A stretch of 64,000 bases of DNA from Diabrotica undecimpunctata (GCF_040954645.1 NC_092805.1:20052741-20116740), one strand, 5' to 3'. Shown: positions 22,899 to 38,100, numbered from the stretch's first letter. Program-made: numbers and translations. The notes: generated from the letters alone by a model not told the origin.

Positions 22899-25360
22899 AT
22901 GGCTTCTAAAAAGATAGGAACAAAAGGGCTGGGATTAAATAGCCAAGCTAAGGCAACCATTTATAATGTTACTACATTTATGGAACAAGAGGCGGCACAT
23001 TTCGAAGCAACCGAAAACCTGTTAATACCTTTAAGGAAATTGACGTAAGTATTGTCAATGATATTTTTATTTTTTTGTGTTTGTTACTTTTTTTTTGTTC
23101 TTGTTTGTTACTTTTCTTAGATATATGTATAAATCACTGAAATCACATCTTTAAATGTAAAGTGAGGTGTATCTGGAAATATGTATTTTGCGATTTTTCA
23201 ACAATATTCTTCCATTGCTGTTCCCATTTCAGTCTAATTTTATTTTTTATTGAGTTAAATATATCCCTTACTGTGTAAATATTGCAAAAGACTCCATTCT
23301 GCACTGCTTCCTTAGCTAAGAGTATCAGCTTTTTCATTCCCTGGTATACCTACATGGCCTCTAATCCAAATAAATGTTATATTTAAATTTGCAATCATGT
23401 TTATTAAACAACATAACATAGGACACTTCATTCCTTTAAATTTTGTATTTTTATAGAGTCTAATGCAGATTTAGAATCTCTTAATATTACTCCATCGAGT
23501 ATGTTATTGGATGTTAACCAGATAACACCTTTTATAACTGCAAAAAGTTCGACAGTATAAATGCTACAAACAGATGGTAATTTATATTTTAATGATTGGT
23601 TTGTATTTTGTATAAATACACCACAATCAACACCTTGTTATTACCTATTTACGATGATCAGATACTTTATATTATTTGCTTGAAACAGAAAATCACCGAC
23701 CTCAATATGGACTATGTTAGTAAATATGATTAATGTGCATTTTTTTCTCAATATTTTTGTCTAGTAACATTTAACATTGGTAATTATAGGGATAGGATTC
23801 TAGCAGCTACAGGTATAAGTAAAATCACTTTAACCAAAATAAGAAAAGAAGGTAGAGAAGTCAATAAAAATGAAGCGACTAGTTCATCTTTTACAAGTTC
23901 AAAAAGAAAACGTTCTAGTGTTAAAAAAATTAAATTGGACCAAGGAGAAGAGGAAATCATCAAAAATGTTATATACGACTTCTACACCATCGAGAAAAGA
24001 TCACCTACAATTAATGGTAAATAGTTAAGTTAAAAAATAATTTACGATAAAAAATTTTGTTATCGTAAATAAAATAGAGTAAGTAAAATTATAAAACAAT
24101 TGTTTGTTTGTACCCATTTAGAACTAAGTAAAAGTTTTCAAAGTAAAAACACTGATATAGATACATTTAAAAAAAAACGGTAGATACAATTCCTTTACAG
24201 TTTTACTTACTTAGAAAACAAGATTTACTTTCCAAATATTTTACCTATTTCTATTTATTGAAGGTATTTATGAAAAACTAAAGAACAAAGAAATGGGATT
24301 TCCAGGGTCAAAGGAATCATTAAGGAAAACCATAATTGGATTAGGCTTTAAGTAACACAGTAAAATAATTATTCAGCTGAACAAATAAAACTGTAAGTAT
24401 AACGGATAATGTATTTTAAATTGATATTGTATTGGCATCGTTTTAGTTAAACTTATAATGAATATGAATTATTATGAATATGAATAGTGTCTTTTCAAAA
24501 GTGCTAAATATTTGGATAATTTATTTCGATTCAGGTTTCCGAAAAACTGTAAACAAAAAATGAACCTCTCCAAGGTTGCATACGATTCTACATCATTTGT
24601 TTTTAACAAATGAATTGTTCTCACTTCTGTATGTTGTGATACATTTGAAATTTAAACCATCATACTTTTGAAAATATATTCTTCAAATTATCTCGAACAA
24701 ATTACAGGTGGAGAAAAACCGAAGACAATAGGAGTGTCCTAATGGAAAAATATGAAATTCGTTTAAAACGAATAGAATATTTAAAGAAGCTAATTCAATT
24801 TTGATCTGAGGGTAGAACTATAGTTTATACCGACGAAACATATATACACAGCAGCCATACTCCACCATACCACTGGACAGATCAAAGCGGAAAAAAAGAA
24901 ACCAATTTCTAAGGGTAAAAGGCTGATTGTTGTTCATGCTGGAGGAGAGAGTGGATTTGTACCTAACGCTCTGTTAATTTTTAAATCAGGTACATGTTAC
25001 AGATGAGATTTAATTTAGACAATTAAAAAGTCAATTTTAATAACAATAACAATAATGTAAGCCATAATTACTTTCATAATAAATCACATTCTATTGGACC
25101 GTTTATGAAACTAATATCGAAGCAAAGGTTTTTCGGCAAAAAGTTTTTGATAACGCAAAATTTACTAAAAATAAAAATATACAATGAATATTTCAATCGT
25201 CGAAAATTCCTCTAAAATAATTTGTACAATAATTTCATGATATTTATGCTTTCAGGATCCAAGAGTGGCGACTATCATGACGATATGAACCACCTTAATT
25301 TTATGAAGTGGGTCAGAAGTCAGCTTATACCTAACTTATCTAAAAATTCTGTAATTCTGT
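22899..25360 (+). pseudogene. Multi-exon IS630/Tc1-like transposase pseudogene
   Basis: Five segments with splice-like edges can be read. 22899-23045 starts MASKKIGTKGLGLNSQAKAT and ends at GTAAGT. About 23792-24018 follows ATTATAG with RILAATGISKITLTKIRKEG and ends IEKRSPTING before GTAAAT. About 24265-24354 encodes YEKLKNKEMGFPGS. 24708-24988 encodes WRKTEDNRS, then TIVYTDETYIHSSHTPPYHW with the first catalytic Asp, then RLIVVHAGGESGFV. 25257-25360 encodes GDYHDDMNHLNFMKWVRSQ. A stop at about 24803 and a frameshift near 24893 break the catalytic exon, and the third acidic region is missing. It ends just before lipase 2's last exon, which is on the other strand. Confidence 0.65.
23110..23690 (-). 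pseudogene. RNase H domain of a non-LTR retrotransposon, truncated
   Basis: Broken frames give IYTVELFAVIKGVIWL, ILRDSKSALDSIK and IWIRGHVGIPGNEKADTLAK, which together are the RNase H active-site region (E, D, and the H...N..AD motif). It ends with NKIRLKWEQQWKNI. It is inserted in the first intron of the IS630-like pseudogene. No reverse transcriptase is attached. Confidence 0.7.
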
Positions 25361-25394
25361 AAAAATACCTTGAAATAAAAAAACAAAATAATAT

Positions 25395-25627
25395 TTACAC
25401 CTTTTTATTTTCGTTTAAAAATGGTTTCGCTGCATTCGTTTTAATATAATAAACACCCCTTGCGGATTTATCAACATGTTGTCCAAAAATAACTTCTTTC
25501 CCATCTCCCTTAGGAGTAACTGTAACAAAAAAGTGTTCATCTTCGTTAAATATCGCTTCCTTAGCGATTGCTTTTGTAGCTACAGATTCTATAAAGAAAA
25601 GTGTAGATCTTGCATGGCTACAGTTAC
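25395..25627 (-). CDS. Lipase 2 exon 4 (catalytic histidine and C-terminus)
   Basis: The 233-nt exon follows CCTTTGTTCCAG. It completes Ser250, then NCSHARSTLFFIESV with His254, and ends ...FLNENKKV with TAA at 25395-25397. The phase fits exon 3 exactly. It lies 3.6 kb from exon 3, beyond pogo and retrotransposon insertions. Confidence 0.9.
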
Positions 25628-28600
25628 CTGGAACAAAGGGGTTTTGTCATAAGTTGTAGATAATATTGGTAATTTAACCGTTAAATAAAAATAACAGACT
25701 AACAGTTATTTTAACAGAATTGACTGGTTGTATGTAACTCATAGAGTAAGTCCGGGAGAGATGGCTCGTCGGGTGAGATGACTCGGTCGAATATATCACA
25801 GTTTTATCCTATTTGGAGTTGCGTTATTTGATGCGTGCGTATGGTATTAGCAATACTCTGTTGTTTCCGTGTTTTTCCCAAGATTAAAAGGTAAGATATT
25901 TAGAAATTCTAATTTACATCTTCTTAAAACTTTTTTCGGTAATCGTCAAAACTATTGAGCACTTATTTTTGTCTGTATTTTATCGAAGTCACGTTTTGAT
26001 GGCATGTTGTTTGTATCGTTGAGGTTATGTAGGCATAGTTGCCAGACCTTTCAAACGTTACCAACATACGGAAATTAAGTGAGCCATCTCACCCTGACAA
26101 TTCGGGTTAGTTGGCTCGCAAATGTTAGGGAGATATGGTCTAGCTCTTTAGTTACTTACATAAGGATATTTTTAATAGATAAATTTATTTTCAGCCATGC
26201 CAACGAAGCATAACAGAAAAGGAAATTGCAAACGTGGTTTATGGACTGAAAATCAACTCGAATCAGCCATACATACCGTAAGAAGTGGACCAAAGGGGGT
26301 CAATGCTGCCGTCAGGAATTTTGAAGTGCCAGCACCTACATTAAGAAGAAGAATGAAAAGTAACAATTTAAAAAAAGTGCATTAGGAGCAATTAGTGTTC
26401 TCGGCGAAGAAAATGAAAATAAAATAAAGAAGCATATCCTAAAGTTGCAGAAAGCTGGTTTTGCACCTACAAGAGCTGGAGTTAGAGAAATGGCATTCAG
26501 ATTAGCAGAAGAATTACATAGTAAAACTACTTTCAACAAGGAAAAAAAACTTGCAGGTTTTGACTGGTTACAATCATTCCTAAGAAGAAATCCTGATTTG
26601 AGTACCTATAAGAAAATCGGAAGGCGTATCCTTAGCAAGAAGTCGAGGCATGAACAAAAAGGATGTAAGCGATTACTTTGATCTGTTAGAGAATTGTGAT
26701 ATTCACAATTACCCTACTCAAGGTAATTGCAATTTACACATTGTGAAAACAAAAAGGACGGTTTCAAGAAACTCTTTGTTATGTAAGGGTTTCGATCTTT
26801 TTAATAAGTTTCCTAAAATAATTAAAAGTTGTTCATCTAGATCCCACTAAATTTAACACAAATTGTGAGTTGCAACGCTGCAAAAGACCGCAGATAGATA
26901 AAGTATTGGATGAAGTACCCAAAGGGCAGCGAAACAACTGGTTTGTTGAGGAATGCAAACGAGTAACCAAAGAGAAGAATGGTGCGTATCTGAAAATGAT
27001 CAACAGAAGCACTAGGAGCAATGTTAAAGAATATCGAGTATAAAGCAGAGAAAAACCACTAACAGAAAAAGAGACAACAAATCAATAACGTGTTATTTAT
27101 TCAAAAAAATGGAAAAATTAAATGGAGAAAAGAAAAAATTAAAGAACACAAAAAACTTTACAAACAAGTTAACACAAAAAAAAATTTCAAGCCACAAGCA
27201 AACCAAGTTAAGGCTCATAATAAAATTTTTTTGAACGACAAAGTAGAAGTACTGAAAAGATGGCAGGAACACATTAGTACGCTACTTAATGGAGATAGTA
27301 GAGCTGAAGCTAGAGATAATATAGAACCAGGAGAAAATTGAGCTACCAACTTTGGAAGAAATGCATAAAGCAATTCAGTATTTAGCCAGAAACAAGTTAC
27401 CCACAGCAAATAACTTACCCGCAGAAAAATTTTAATGTGGCAGTCAAACATTTGTAAACCTCTTTCACAAACTATTAATACAGATATGGCAAGAACGCGC
27501 TTTACCAGAAGATTGGAATACTAGAATTATAAATGCCCTATACACAAAAAAGGAATCGTGCTTGACTGTTTTAACTTTAGAGGGATTTCCCCTCTTAATA
27601 CGGCATACAAAATGTTGTCCCTGATACAACGAACGATTGCCATAGTATACTGACAATATAATAGGATTCTACCAAAGAGGCTTTTTAAGAAACGGATCTA
27701 CCATTGATCACATATCATCCATCAGACAAATCTAAGAAAAAACAACGAAGTACGACATAGACTTCCATTACATCTTCGCAGAATTTAAGGCGCAGCGTAC
27801 AATACTGCTGGCATTATATTAAACCATTATATATACTGATAATTATAGTTATTATAAACTGACAATTAGATTAAACTATTTTTAAATTAATTAAAATGAG
27901 TAAACTTAAATGTAAAGTGTGAGCACAAGGGGATCTTTCAGAAACATTTACAATTAACGGAGGACTGCACCAGGGAGATGTGCTATCATGCAAGCTTTTT
28001 AACCTAGCGTTAGAAAAAGTCATGAGAGATTCGGGAATAAACTTAACATGTAGCGTTAGAAAAAGTCATGACAGATTCGGGAATAAACTTAACATGTACG
28101 ATAAATACCAGTAAAATACAAATAATAGCATAGGCGTGATCATTGGAAGAACCCGAAATAAAGCAGTTAAAGAAAACTAAATGTATGTCAGCTATTTCAA
28201 GAAAGCAACAAAATAATTTAAAGGTGCAACACGAAACTATAGAAAGGGTGGAAGAGTTCTACGCTACTTAGCGTCACTGGTCGAGTGCAAAAACAACACA
28301 TCCAAAGAAATAAGAAAAAGAATATGCGTGGATAACCGCTGTTATTTTGGCCTAGGTCCTCAACTAAGAGCGAAAAATATGTCAGGAGCAACAAAGCGCA
28401 GACTTTATAAAACAATAATACGCCCAGTGCTCACTTACGGATCGGAAACATGAGCAATGACGATATGAGTTAAAGAGTTACTACAAATCTTTAAAGGAAA
28501 AGTATTGAGGACCATATATGGCGGAGTTAACGAACAGGATTTGTGGAGAAGGCGATGTAATTTCGAACTCTGCAGATCTTTTGGTGATGCAGTTATCGTG

Positions 28601-29052
28601 AAAACCATGAAAATAAACCGCCTAAGATGGGTAGGCCACATTATGCAGATAGATAAAAGTAATCCTTTTAAAATAACCATGCTAAATAGGCTGGTTGAAA
28701 GGAGAAGAAGAGGGGGCGACTTAAAATCAGGTATGTGGACGATGTGCAGGACGATGAAGTTAGATTGGAGTAAGAGGATGGAGAATACATATACTCGACA
28801 GGGAAAGATGAAAGAATGTTTTGGGGCAGACCAGGGTTCACGAAATGCTGTAGAGCCAACCGATGATGATACTGTGATGAATATGCTGTATGACGAGTTC
28901 AAATTTTTTCTATTTTTATAACCACTGTAGTTATATTAATGTATAAAATACATGCATAAAGTACACAGAATTGAACAACCATAGTCGATATCTATAATAT
29001 TTTTAAATGACAAAAACACCTCCTAACAGAATACGAGGCCAAGCAATTGCTT

Positions 29053-29137
<85 letters not shown>

Positions 29138-32100
29138 TGTATAAATGTCGAAGTAGAGAAAAGAGGTGAAAAAGTTTTGATAACAAAATTAATGAAGTAA
29201 ATCACTACTTTTTTTAATAAAAACTTTTTACAGAAATTACTTACTATCTTCTTCTATAGAAGGGCAACCTGGTTGGTGTTTACCTTCATTAGGATAAAAA
29301 TCTACATGCCCTATAGGTTTGGTATATCCAGAAAGTTGAATATCTGTGTGAATAACATCAACAAAGTCAGCATCGTGATAGCTTAGTCTTTCTCTTTCAG
29401 ACATATCTGGATTGCTCCACATTGGACCTGCTGGATCTAAGGCTGTAATTCTTCCTACCTTTCTACCACTTAGCTCTTCTACAAATTGACCTATATAACA
29501 CGTCAGTTGTGATCCGAGTGAATGACCTACAAAAGTTGATATTAAAAGTTATACTGGTACCAAATCCTTCTTTCTACCTATTAGATGCACCTTGCTCAAA
29601 TTAACTTTCGAAGTAACCAGAAATTGAGCAATAGATTTTCCTACGGGTCTAACATTAGCACTTGATACATGATAAGTTTTATTTCCAGCTTTACTCCAAT
29701 TTAAAAAAATTATATTGTGGGGTCCTTGTTTGAAATACTCATCTCTGAGTGGTCTGTACCATGGAGACGTATCGTCTGTAGTCCATCCGTGAATAATTAA
29801 TACAGTTGGTATATCTTTTTCCGTAATTATGGAGTTAGATGTGCCTTCATTTACATTTTGTCCTTCTGTTGGGGAGGATTTCGTAAAAAGGGTGTATATA
29901 ACATCATCGTTTTGAGCGTCTGCTTTGGAAAAATTTACTCTAGGCAGAGATCGGTAATAAGACTTTTTGTCATCTGTAACAAACAAAAATATGACATAAA
30001 ATTTCAGTTAAATTGGCTAAATCTTTGCAGATAGGTTATGCTAATCAAAAGTTTTCATTGCCATAGACTCAGAAATCAATTGTTTCTGAGTTGGAGAAAT
30101 TCAAAGTGTCGGTTTTTAGTCCATTTAAATAATACATATTTCTATAATATATAGGGTGTTAGTAAATAAGTCCAACAAACTTCAGGTTATAAGATTTATA
30201 TGCCAAACAGCTGTATGCTATAGGTACAGTCAGACCTAATCACAAAGGTTTACCGGATTTCATGAGGAAAAAGCAAACCAAAAATGAAAAACTTCAAAAT
30301 AATGAATTCTATTATTTGACCAGTGGCCCTATAACAGCAACAAAGTGGTTGGATACCAAAGAAGTCATGGTTATTACAACTGCCAATCAATCACATGAAG
30401 TAACCATGATAAAACGCACACAAAGAGATGGCACAAAGAAAGATATAATGTGCCCAACAGTTATTGCAGATTGTACACTAAACATGGGAGGTGTTGATTA
30501 CTTTGACCACTTTAGGGCATCATATCCCATAAGTAGGATGTCTATAAAATCGTAAATGAGATTTTTTTTCTTTCTTTTAGATGCAAGTGTGATTAATGCA
30601 TATATTATTACACAAGAATTCATGATCAAAAAAATACTTTCCAGGATTTTAGGCTTCGCCTTGGAAGAGCTTTCATAGGTGACTTTACAGTAAAGGCATC
30701 TCGACCTGTGATATTAAAAAATAAAAAAAACGGAAACTTTGGTGTTCCAGACGATATTCGACTGAGAAATGTAGGACCACATTTACCAACATTTCAAAAA
30801 AATTATACAACATGCAGATGTCGCTCAACAAAAAAAGAAGAAAAACGAGCTAACATTTTATGTAGTTATTGTCAAGTAGCATTATGCCAAAAAATGTTTT
30901 AAATCATTTCATCTAAATTAGTTTTGTCACCCATATATGCATTTTTGTATTTTTTTATTAAATAAATTGTTTCACAAACTGTACAAGGGTAATTAATTTC
31001 CCACCTACAAACATTTTTTAAGGAACAACGGGAAAATAGTTCCCACCACTTTCTTTTATTACTTTTTCAAATTATTTTTTATTTCAACAAAAATATGTTT
31101 TATTTACCTCCTTTAAATACCAAAAGTATATAAACAAATTATTTCTGCTTATATCCCATGTCTTATTAAGAGTAAAGCAATTATCTGAATTTTGGTTTTA
31201 AAAACCAAGAAATCTTCGAATTTCTAGTTTTTTGGTTTTATTATCAGATGGCACCGTAGCATCCATATGAAGTTATTTTATTATTACTTCCTCTTGACAG
31301 GAAATCATTTTCGAAAACATTCTCATGAAATGTCTAAAGCGAAAAGGACTTGGCAAAAATGATATTAACATAGTGAGAAATCTCTATTGAAACCAACAAG
31401 CTGTGGTAACATTAGAGGGAAATAGCACGTATGCGCAACAGATAGGTAGAGGTGGGAGACAAGGCTGTGTACTTTTACCATCACTTTTTACAATATACTC
31501 CGAAGACTTACTTATACAAGCATTTAAAAACTACAAAAGGGATCAAGATAAATAGTGTAAAAATATAAACAACAATAAATAACATTCGTTATGCCGACGA
31601 TACAGTCATTATTGCTGAAAGTGAAAAAGACCTGCAGATGCTACTAAGCACAATTTGTGATACGGGGAAACAGTTTGATTTAACAATAAACATAAAGAAA
31701 ACAAAAACCATATTTATCAGTAAGAGGGGTAAAGTCATAAAAGGATCCAGAAAAAAATGAAAATATTGAACAAGTGGACAAAATGAAGTACTTAGAAGTC
31801 TGGATTACTGAAGATTTTCACCCGAAATCAGAAATTCGATCAACAGTAGACCAATCAAGAGCAGCCTTTTTGAAGATGCGGAAATTTCTGAGTAACCAAA
31901 GCCCGAATCTGCAAATCCGATATCGTATAGTAAAATGTTAAATCCACTCTAGTCTTCTTTATGGGGTCGAAGCTGGGACTGTTATGGATGTTGACTTAAT
32001 GAGAAAGCTGGATGTTTTTGAGATATGGCTTTTTAGAAGAATTTTCAAAATACCTTATTACGAGCGAAATGGTGTTGCACAGAATGGTAAGAGACAGAGG

Positions 32101-35100
32101 TCTTTTGACCAGCATAAAAAGGAGAACAACAGCATATTTGGGGCACATACTTAGAAATGAAAAGTACGAGTTATTGCAGTTGATTATAAAAGGTAAAATT
32201 GAAGGAAAAGGGGGTCCTGGTAGACGACAAATATTCTGGCTGAAAAACATTCGCGACTGGACCGGGTTAAACACACAGACTCTTTTAAGAAAGGCAGAAG
32301 ATAGAGATGAATCTGCAATGATTATAGCCAACCTTCATTAGTGGAGTCGGCACCAGAAGAACAAGAAGGAACTTTGGGATAGTTGTTTTCGTTTGTTTTC
32401 AGCGATCTATTTTAAATTTTTGTGCAAGTGAAATGTTTTGTGTTTTTTATCATAGTGTTTAATTTCATTACATTTAAAATTGTATTGTCGCACGCCTTAT
32501 CTTCTGTTTTGTTCTGTAAGTATTAGTATTTATTCTGTCATTCATCCTAAGAAGATTAAGTTGCTACTCTATTAATAATACCGTTATATATTATGATTTT
32601 ATCATGACGATGATTAGGGATATTATTATTCTTAAACCTCCAGATTTAATGAGTAAATAAAAATACGTTAAACAAAAACAAAAAAAGTGATAGGTATATT
32701 GGAACTAAATTAATCAGCCCAGAAATGAGATTATCTTGAAACATAAAAACTTTAAACAAAATTTATTATTAGAATAAAACCATTTATACCTTTCTTATCA
32801 GCTAATACACTTGACATTATGCACAAACTGTCTTTACTATATTATCAGATATGTCAAACTAACTTATAATGATCAGTACTATCTTAAAATAATCATATCA
32901 TCATATCAACGAATAAATTTCTTAACAATTTAAATAATTATAAAGATGGAATATCTACGTCTATGACGACAGTTGATAAATTAAACAAACACACTACAAT
33001 CTAATTGTAGCATTGGTAAAAAATCATTGCTAAGAATTAGATAACAATATAATTATATACATAGTTTTAACAAAAGTTACTGAATTTTTTATATATTGTT
33101 CGTGTTTAATCAACTGCGGTTTCTGCTGGAATTTATTAAATATGTACTTCAACACCTTTTTTATCATCAAAATGAGATCGCTGATCGTGACCATCAAAAA
33201 TCAACTCGGTCTGCAATGCGCACAATTTGGAATAAATAACTAATAGTAATACGTCATGAGTTCTTCAAAGTCGTTTAAAGAGCACCCCGAAGAAGAATTG
33301 AAGAAAGCGATGTCTTAGAAAATTGCTTGTTTTAATATTTTAATATATTCGATACCTACTAATTTTACTACTAATCAATACAAAATACAAAATAATAAAG
33401 TCTTTTTTTATTTATTTTGTATACGAACTACATTTCTTCAAAATTTAACAGTTTAAGTTAAAATAAATTAAAATATAGCACTGTAAAATTATAGTAAATA
33501 AAATACATTCAAATAGATGTAAGTTCATATAAAAATAAATGAAAACAATTTTTTTAATGGCATATGGCATAGACTAGATGTCAATCAGCCAGTAACAACA
33601 TGGCTAATACCTACATCAAGCATAAAAATTTAATAACGGTTAATAGACTAGGCGGGATCTGTAGGAATAATCCATAATGGACATTTTCCATAGGAAGCTA
33701 TTTTTTTGCTGGAATCCCTTCAGGATGTGTCCAATATCGATAATTACCATATGCGCCAGTCGCAAACCCTGTGCTAAATTTTTTATTTAACAAAATCTGA
33801 AAACAATTGAAAATTTCTCATTTTTTTGCTCCTATTTTTGGATATATTTTGGATATATATTTTGGAAAATATTGATCCTAGAGAAAAAATTATAAGAAGT
33901 TAAAAGTTTCGTTATTTAATTTTACACAATATTTCGTTAGCTAGAAATTGAAAATTTAATGTTTATTGTTGAAAAAATAGCAATAATTGGAAAAAAAGTA
34001 GAAAAAAATGAAGTTTACCCTTTAAATGTTTTAGACTTTCTAAACTTGACTTACAAGCTCCATATTCCGCTTAGAAAAATTTTTTTAATATGTTTAAAAC
34101 GTGTGCTAAATTTTGTTAAGATCGGTCGGATAGGTTTTGCATAATAATTTTGCAACCCAGCCTACTGGAAAAAAATCTTAAATTTTCAAATTTATAGTAG
34201 GCCCTAAATAAGACTCTCAGATAGTTGCAAAGTTTTTTATGTATAAAGGAAGGCTCAAACTTTCAAACGTTTTTTGTAAAATTCAAATCGGTTCACTATG
34301 AGAGCCTAGAAATTTTTTTAAAGTTTTAAACATTTTTTAGGCTTATAAACAAATTGAATAACTTTACGAGCTTTAAACATATTAATTTCAAAATTTATAC
34401 ACTTAAAGAACATTAAAAGACGCATCTTTAAAAAAAATACCCTCGTCTTGTCAAGTACTTTTTATATGAAAAGTTTTACGTAATGCGCTTCATGGCAACA
34501 TCCATAAAAAAGACAAATAAAATCATTATTCAGAAATATTAGTTGCAAATGTAAAAAACTTTGTACAAAAACATGCAGTTGTATCAAACATGGCCTCAAA
34601 TGTTCTGACTATTGTCTTTACTGCAATGATCAGACATGTAAAAATATTGAACACAGTAAAATATTGGAAGAAGTTGAACGATATATGTATAAGGAGTCGA
34701 TGTTTTCCTTAGATTTTCTAGAGACACAAGATAAAGCTACAGATGAAGGAGAAGAAACATTAAATTTACAGATCGAGGATGAAGATATTGAAATGGAAAG
34801 TGAAGGTTTTGAGAAAGAAATAAGACCTGAAGATTCTTGTCCTTCCAAAAAAAGAAAAAGACTATAAAAAAATTATTGAAGATTGAGTCAAAATAAAGTT
34901 TATTTATAAAAAAAAAAAATCTTTTTTCGTTCGCCTTTGTTTTAACAATTTAAATTATTTACTAACAATTTATAAATACATATTTGTTAACTAAAAGTAA
35001 CAATTTACTTCAATGTATAAATTGTAAGCTCAATAAAATGCATGAAGAAAAAATGCAATTACTTGTTTAACATACAATTGTTTATTGCAAATTTCCCAAT

Positions 35101-38100
35101 TTGCAATCAGAAATGGTATTTGAAAATACGATATTTGAAATCCTTGTCGTCCGAGACATCGATTCAAAAAAAAAAGAGCAAAATGGGTTAACAAGAAGCC
35201 GAGATAATGCAATTTTTAGCGCGCACTATGATTTTGAACTCGCCGATTCACATTTCGAGTAAATGTCCCCCACCACCACCTCTCATGCATTCCGAGCAAC
35301 ATTTTACGCGAAAACGGTTTTTTATTTGTCTTTTTTATGGATGTTGCCATGAGGCGCATTACGTAAAACTTTTCATATAAAAAGTACTTGACGAGACGAG
35401 GGTATTTGTTTAAAAACGAGCCCTCTATCACTTATGGTTACACATCAAATGTATGCCTTTAACCTTCAATATCTCGGCAACCAGTAAGCCGAATGTATCT
35501 TTTTTTTTTTAAAGAATCGTCTTTTAATGTTCTTTAAGTGTATAAATTTTGAAATTGATATGTTTAAAGCTCGTAAAGTTATTCAAATTGTTTATAAGCC
35601 TAATATATATAAAAAATGTTTAAAACTTTAAAAAAAATTCTAGGCTCTCTTAGTGAACCAATTTAAATCTTACAAAAAGCGTTTGAAAGTTTAAGCCTTC
35701 CTTTATGTATAAAAAAATTTGCAACTATCTGAAGGCCTTATTTAGGGCTTACTATAAATTTGAAAATTTGCGATTTTTTTCCAGCAGGCTGGGTTGCAAA
35801 ATTATTATGCAAAACCTATCTGACCGATCTTAACAAAATTTAGCACACATTTTAAACATATTAAAGAGTTTTTCTAGGCGGAATATGGAGCTTGTAAGTC
35901 AAGTTTAGAAAGTCGAAAACATTTAAAGGATTAACTTCATTTTTTGTACTTTTTTTTCCAATTATTGCTATTTTTCAACAATCAACATTAAATTTTCAAT
36001 TTCTAGCTAACGAAATATTGTGTAAAATTAAATAACGAAACTTTTAATTTGTTATAATTTTTTCTCTAGGATCAATATTTTCCGAATTATAAACGAAAAT
36101 AGGAGCAAAAAAAAATGAGAAATTTTCGGGGTTTGCGACTGGCGCATATCGTGATTATCGATATTGGACACATCATGAAGGGATTCCAGCAAAAAAATAG
36201 CTTCCTATGAAAAATGTCCAATCCAAAACAGATCCCGCCTAGACTATAAGTCCATCGAATATCAATAACGAAGCGTTGAATAGTATGATTAAAGTATTGG
36301 AATTAAAATAAGATACAAGTTAAATATATACAAGTATAATATAGACTATATACTTGTAAAGGAGCGTTTCCGAAATGAAGTCAAAAAAGTCACTACATTT
36401 CCTGGGACAGACATTGGATCTGATCATCAACTACTTGTAGCAGATATTAAACTAAGGTTAAAACGAATTCAGCGACAAAAACTAAAAACCAATGTACTTA
36501 ACTTTGACGATCTAAACTTAAAACATAACATTAAAAAAGAATTTAACAATAGAATAAAAAACATCGGAGAACAACTAGAAGATCCAAGAAAATGGAGTGA
36601 ATTTAAAAACCAAGTTAACGAAATCTCCACAAACACTGATTATAGAAAAAACTTAATCAAGAAAAATAAATGGATGACAGACGACATCTTGAAATTAATG
36701 GAACAACGACGACTGATAAAATCTAATAAAACAGAATATAGACACCTGTAGAGAAGAATAAAAAAGGAGATCAAATTAGCCAAAGAAAAATGGATGAGAG
36801 AAAGGTGCGGCGAAATGGAGGATATAATATCTAAACACGACTTATTTAATATGCACAAAAAAGTAAAAGAAATGATCAACATATTTAAAATCGAGCTCCC
36901 TCTCTGTACTCGTTGACAATAATAACAAAATTATTGTAAATAAGCACGAAATAAGAAAAGAATGGCAGCTGTATATATCAGAGTTGTTTGAAGATGACAG
37001 GACTGATATTGACGAATTCTACCATTTCTGGGCCGTCAATTGTATTGGAAATAGAAATTATGAAATGCGAGGTAGAACACGCTATAAATAATGCTAAAAT
37101 TAGAAAAGCTTGTGGTCCAGATGATACACCAACTGAGTTGCTGAAACTAATAGAGAATGATAACATAAAAGTAGTAGTAAGACTTTTTAATTCAATATAT
37201 ATAACGCCGGAGTGATTCCCACAGATTGGCTCAAATCCATATTTGTCGCAATACCTAAAATACACAATGCGAGAAAATGCTTAGAATATCGATTAATTAG
37301 CCTAATGAGCCACACTCTTAAAATTTTCCCAAGAATACTTCACAACAGAATTAGATGCAAATGCGAAGAAGATCTCGAAGATACCCAATTTAGTTTTAGA
37401 AATGCTATGGGAACCAGGGAGGCACTTTTTGCACTTAAAATCCTATTACAAAAATGCCGTGACCAAAGAAAAGATGTATTTGCATGTTTCGTGGACTTAA
37501 AGTACAGCATGTAAAATTAACTCAACTACTGAAAAATATCGGAATAAATGACAAGGATATTCGTGTCATTAAAAATTTGTAGGTACTGGAATCAAACTGC
37601 TATCGTAAAAATTGGAGATAACTACACAGATGAAATCTCCATACAACGAGGAGTCAGACAAGGTTGCATTTTTCGCCAACATTGTTCAATCCTTACTCGG
37701 ACCAGTTATTTAAAAAGACACTTGAGAGACAACCATATGGAATAAAAATCAACATCGAACTACTTAATGTGATTAGATATTCAGACGATACAGTAATTCT
37801 TTTAGATAATATTGAAAGTCTCCAAATTCTGCTTGATCGTATTCACGAGGTAGGAGAGGAAATGGGCAGAAAAATAAACTCAAACAAAACCAAATTTTTA
37901 GTGTTTAGTCGTGACCCACATCCCGATGCAAAGCTTCAATTAAACGGAGTCCAAGTTGACAAAGTCCACAAAATGACATATTTGGGAACTATGATAACGG
38001 ACCAACTAGATCCAGACATAGAAATAAAACGTAGAATAGCAATGACTAAAACTACTTTTATGAAAATGAAGTTATTTCTTTGCAATAATGATCTCAGTTT

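Noticed and set aside
28435..28902. 155-codon minus-strand frame
   Set aside because: The plus strand here encodes recognisable retrotransposon sequence (INRLRWVGHIMQIDKSNP), so the minus frame is a shadow.
28992..29205. Possible extra lipase 2 exon next to exon 3
   Set aside because: Only microsatellite and AT-rich sequence; the true next exon is at 25395-25627 with matching phase and the catalytic His.
32790..32830. Minus-strand ATG with donor-like site as alternative lipase 2 exon 1
   Set aside because: MSSVLADKK has no signal peptide, whereas 46130-46199 has one and the right phase.
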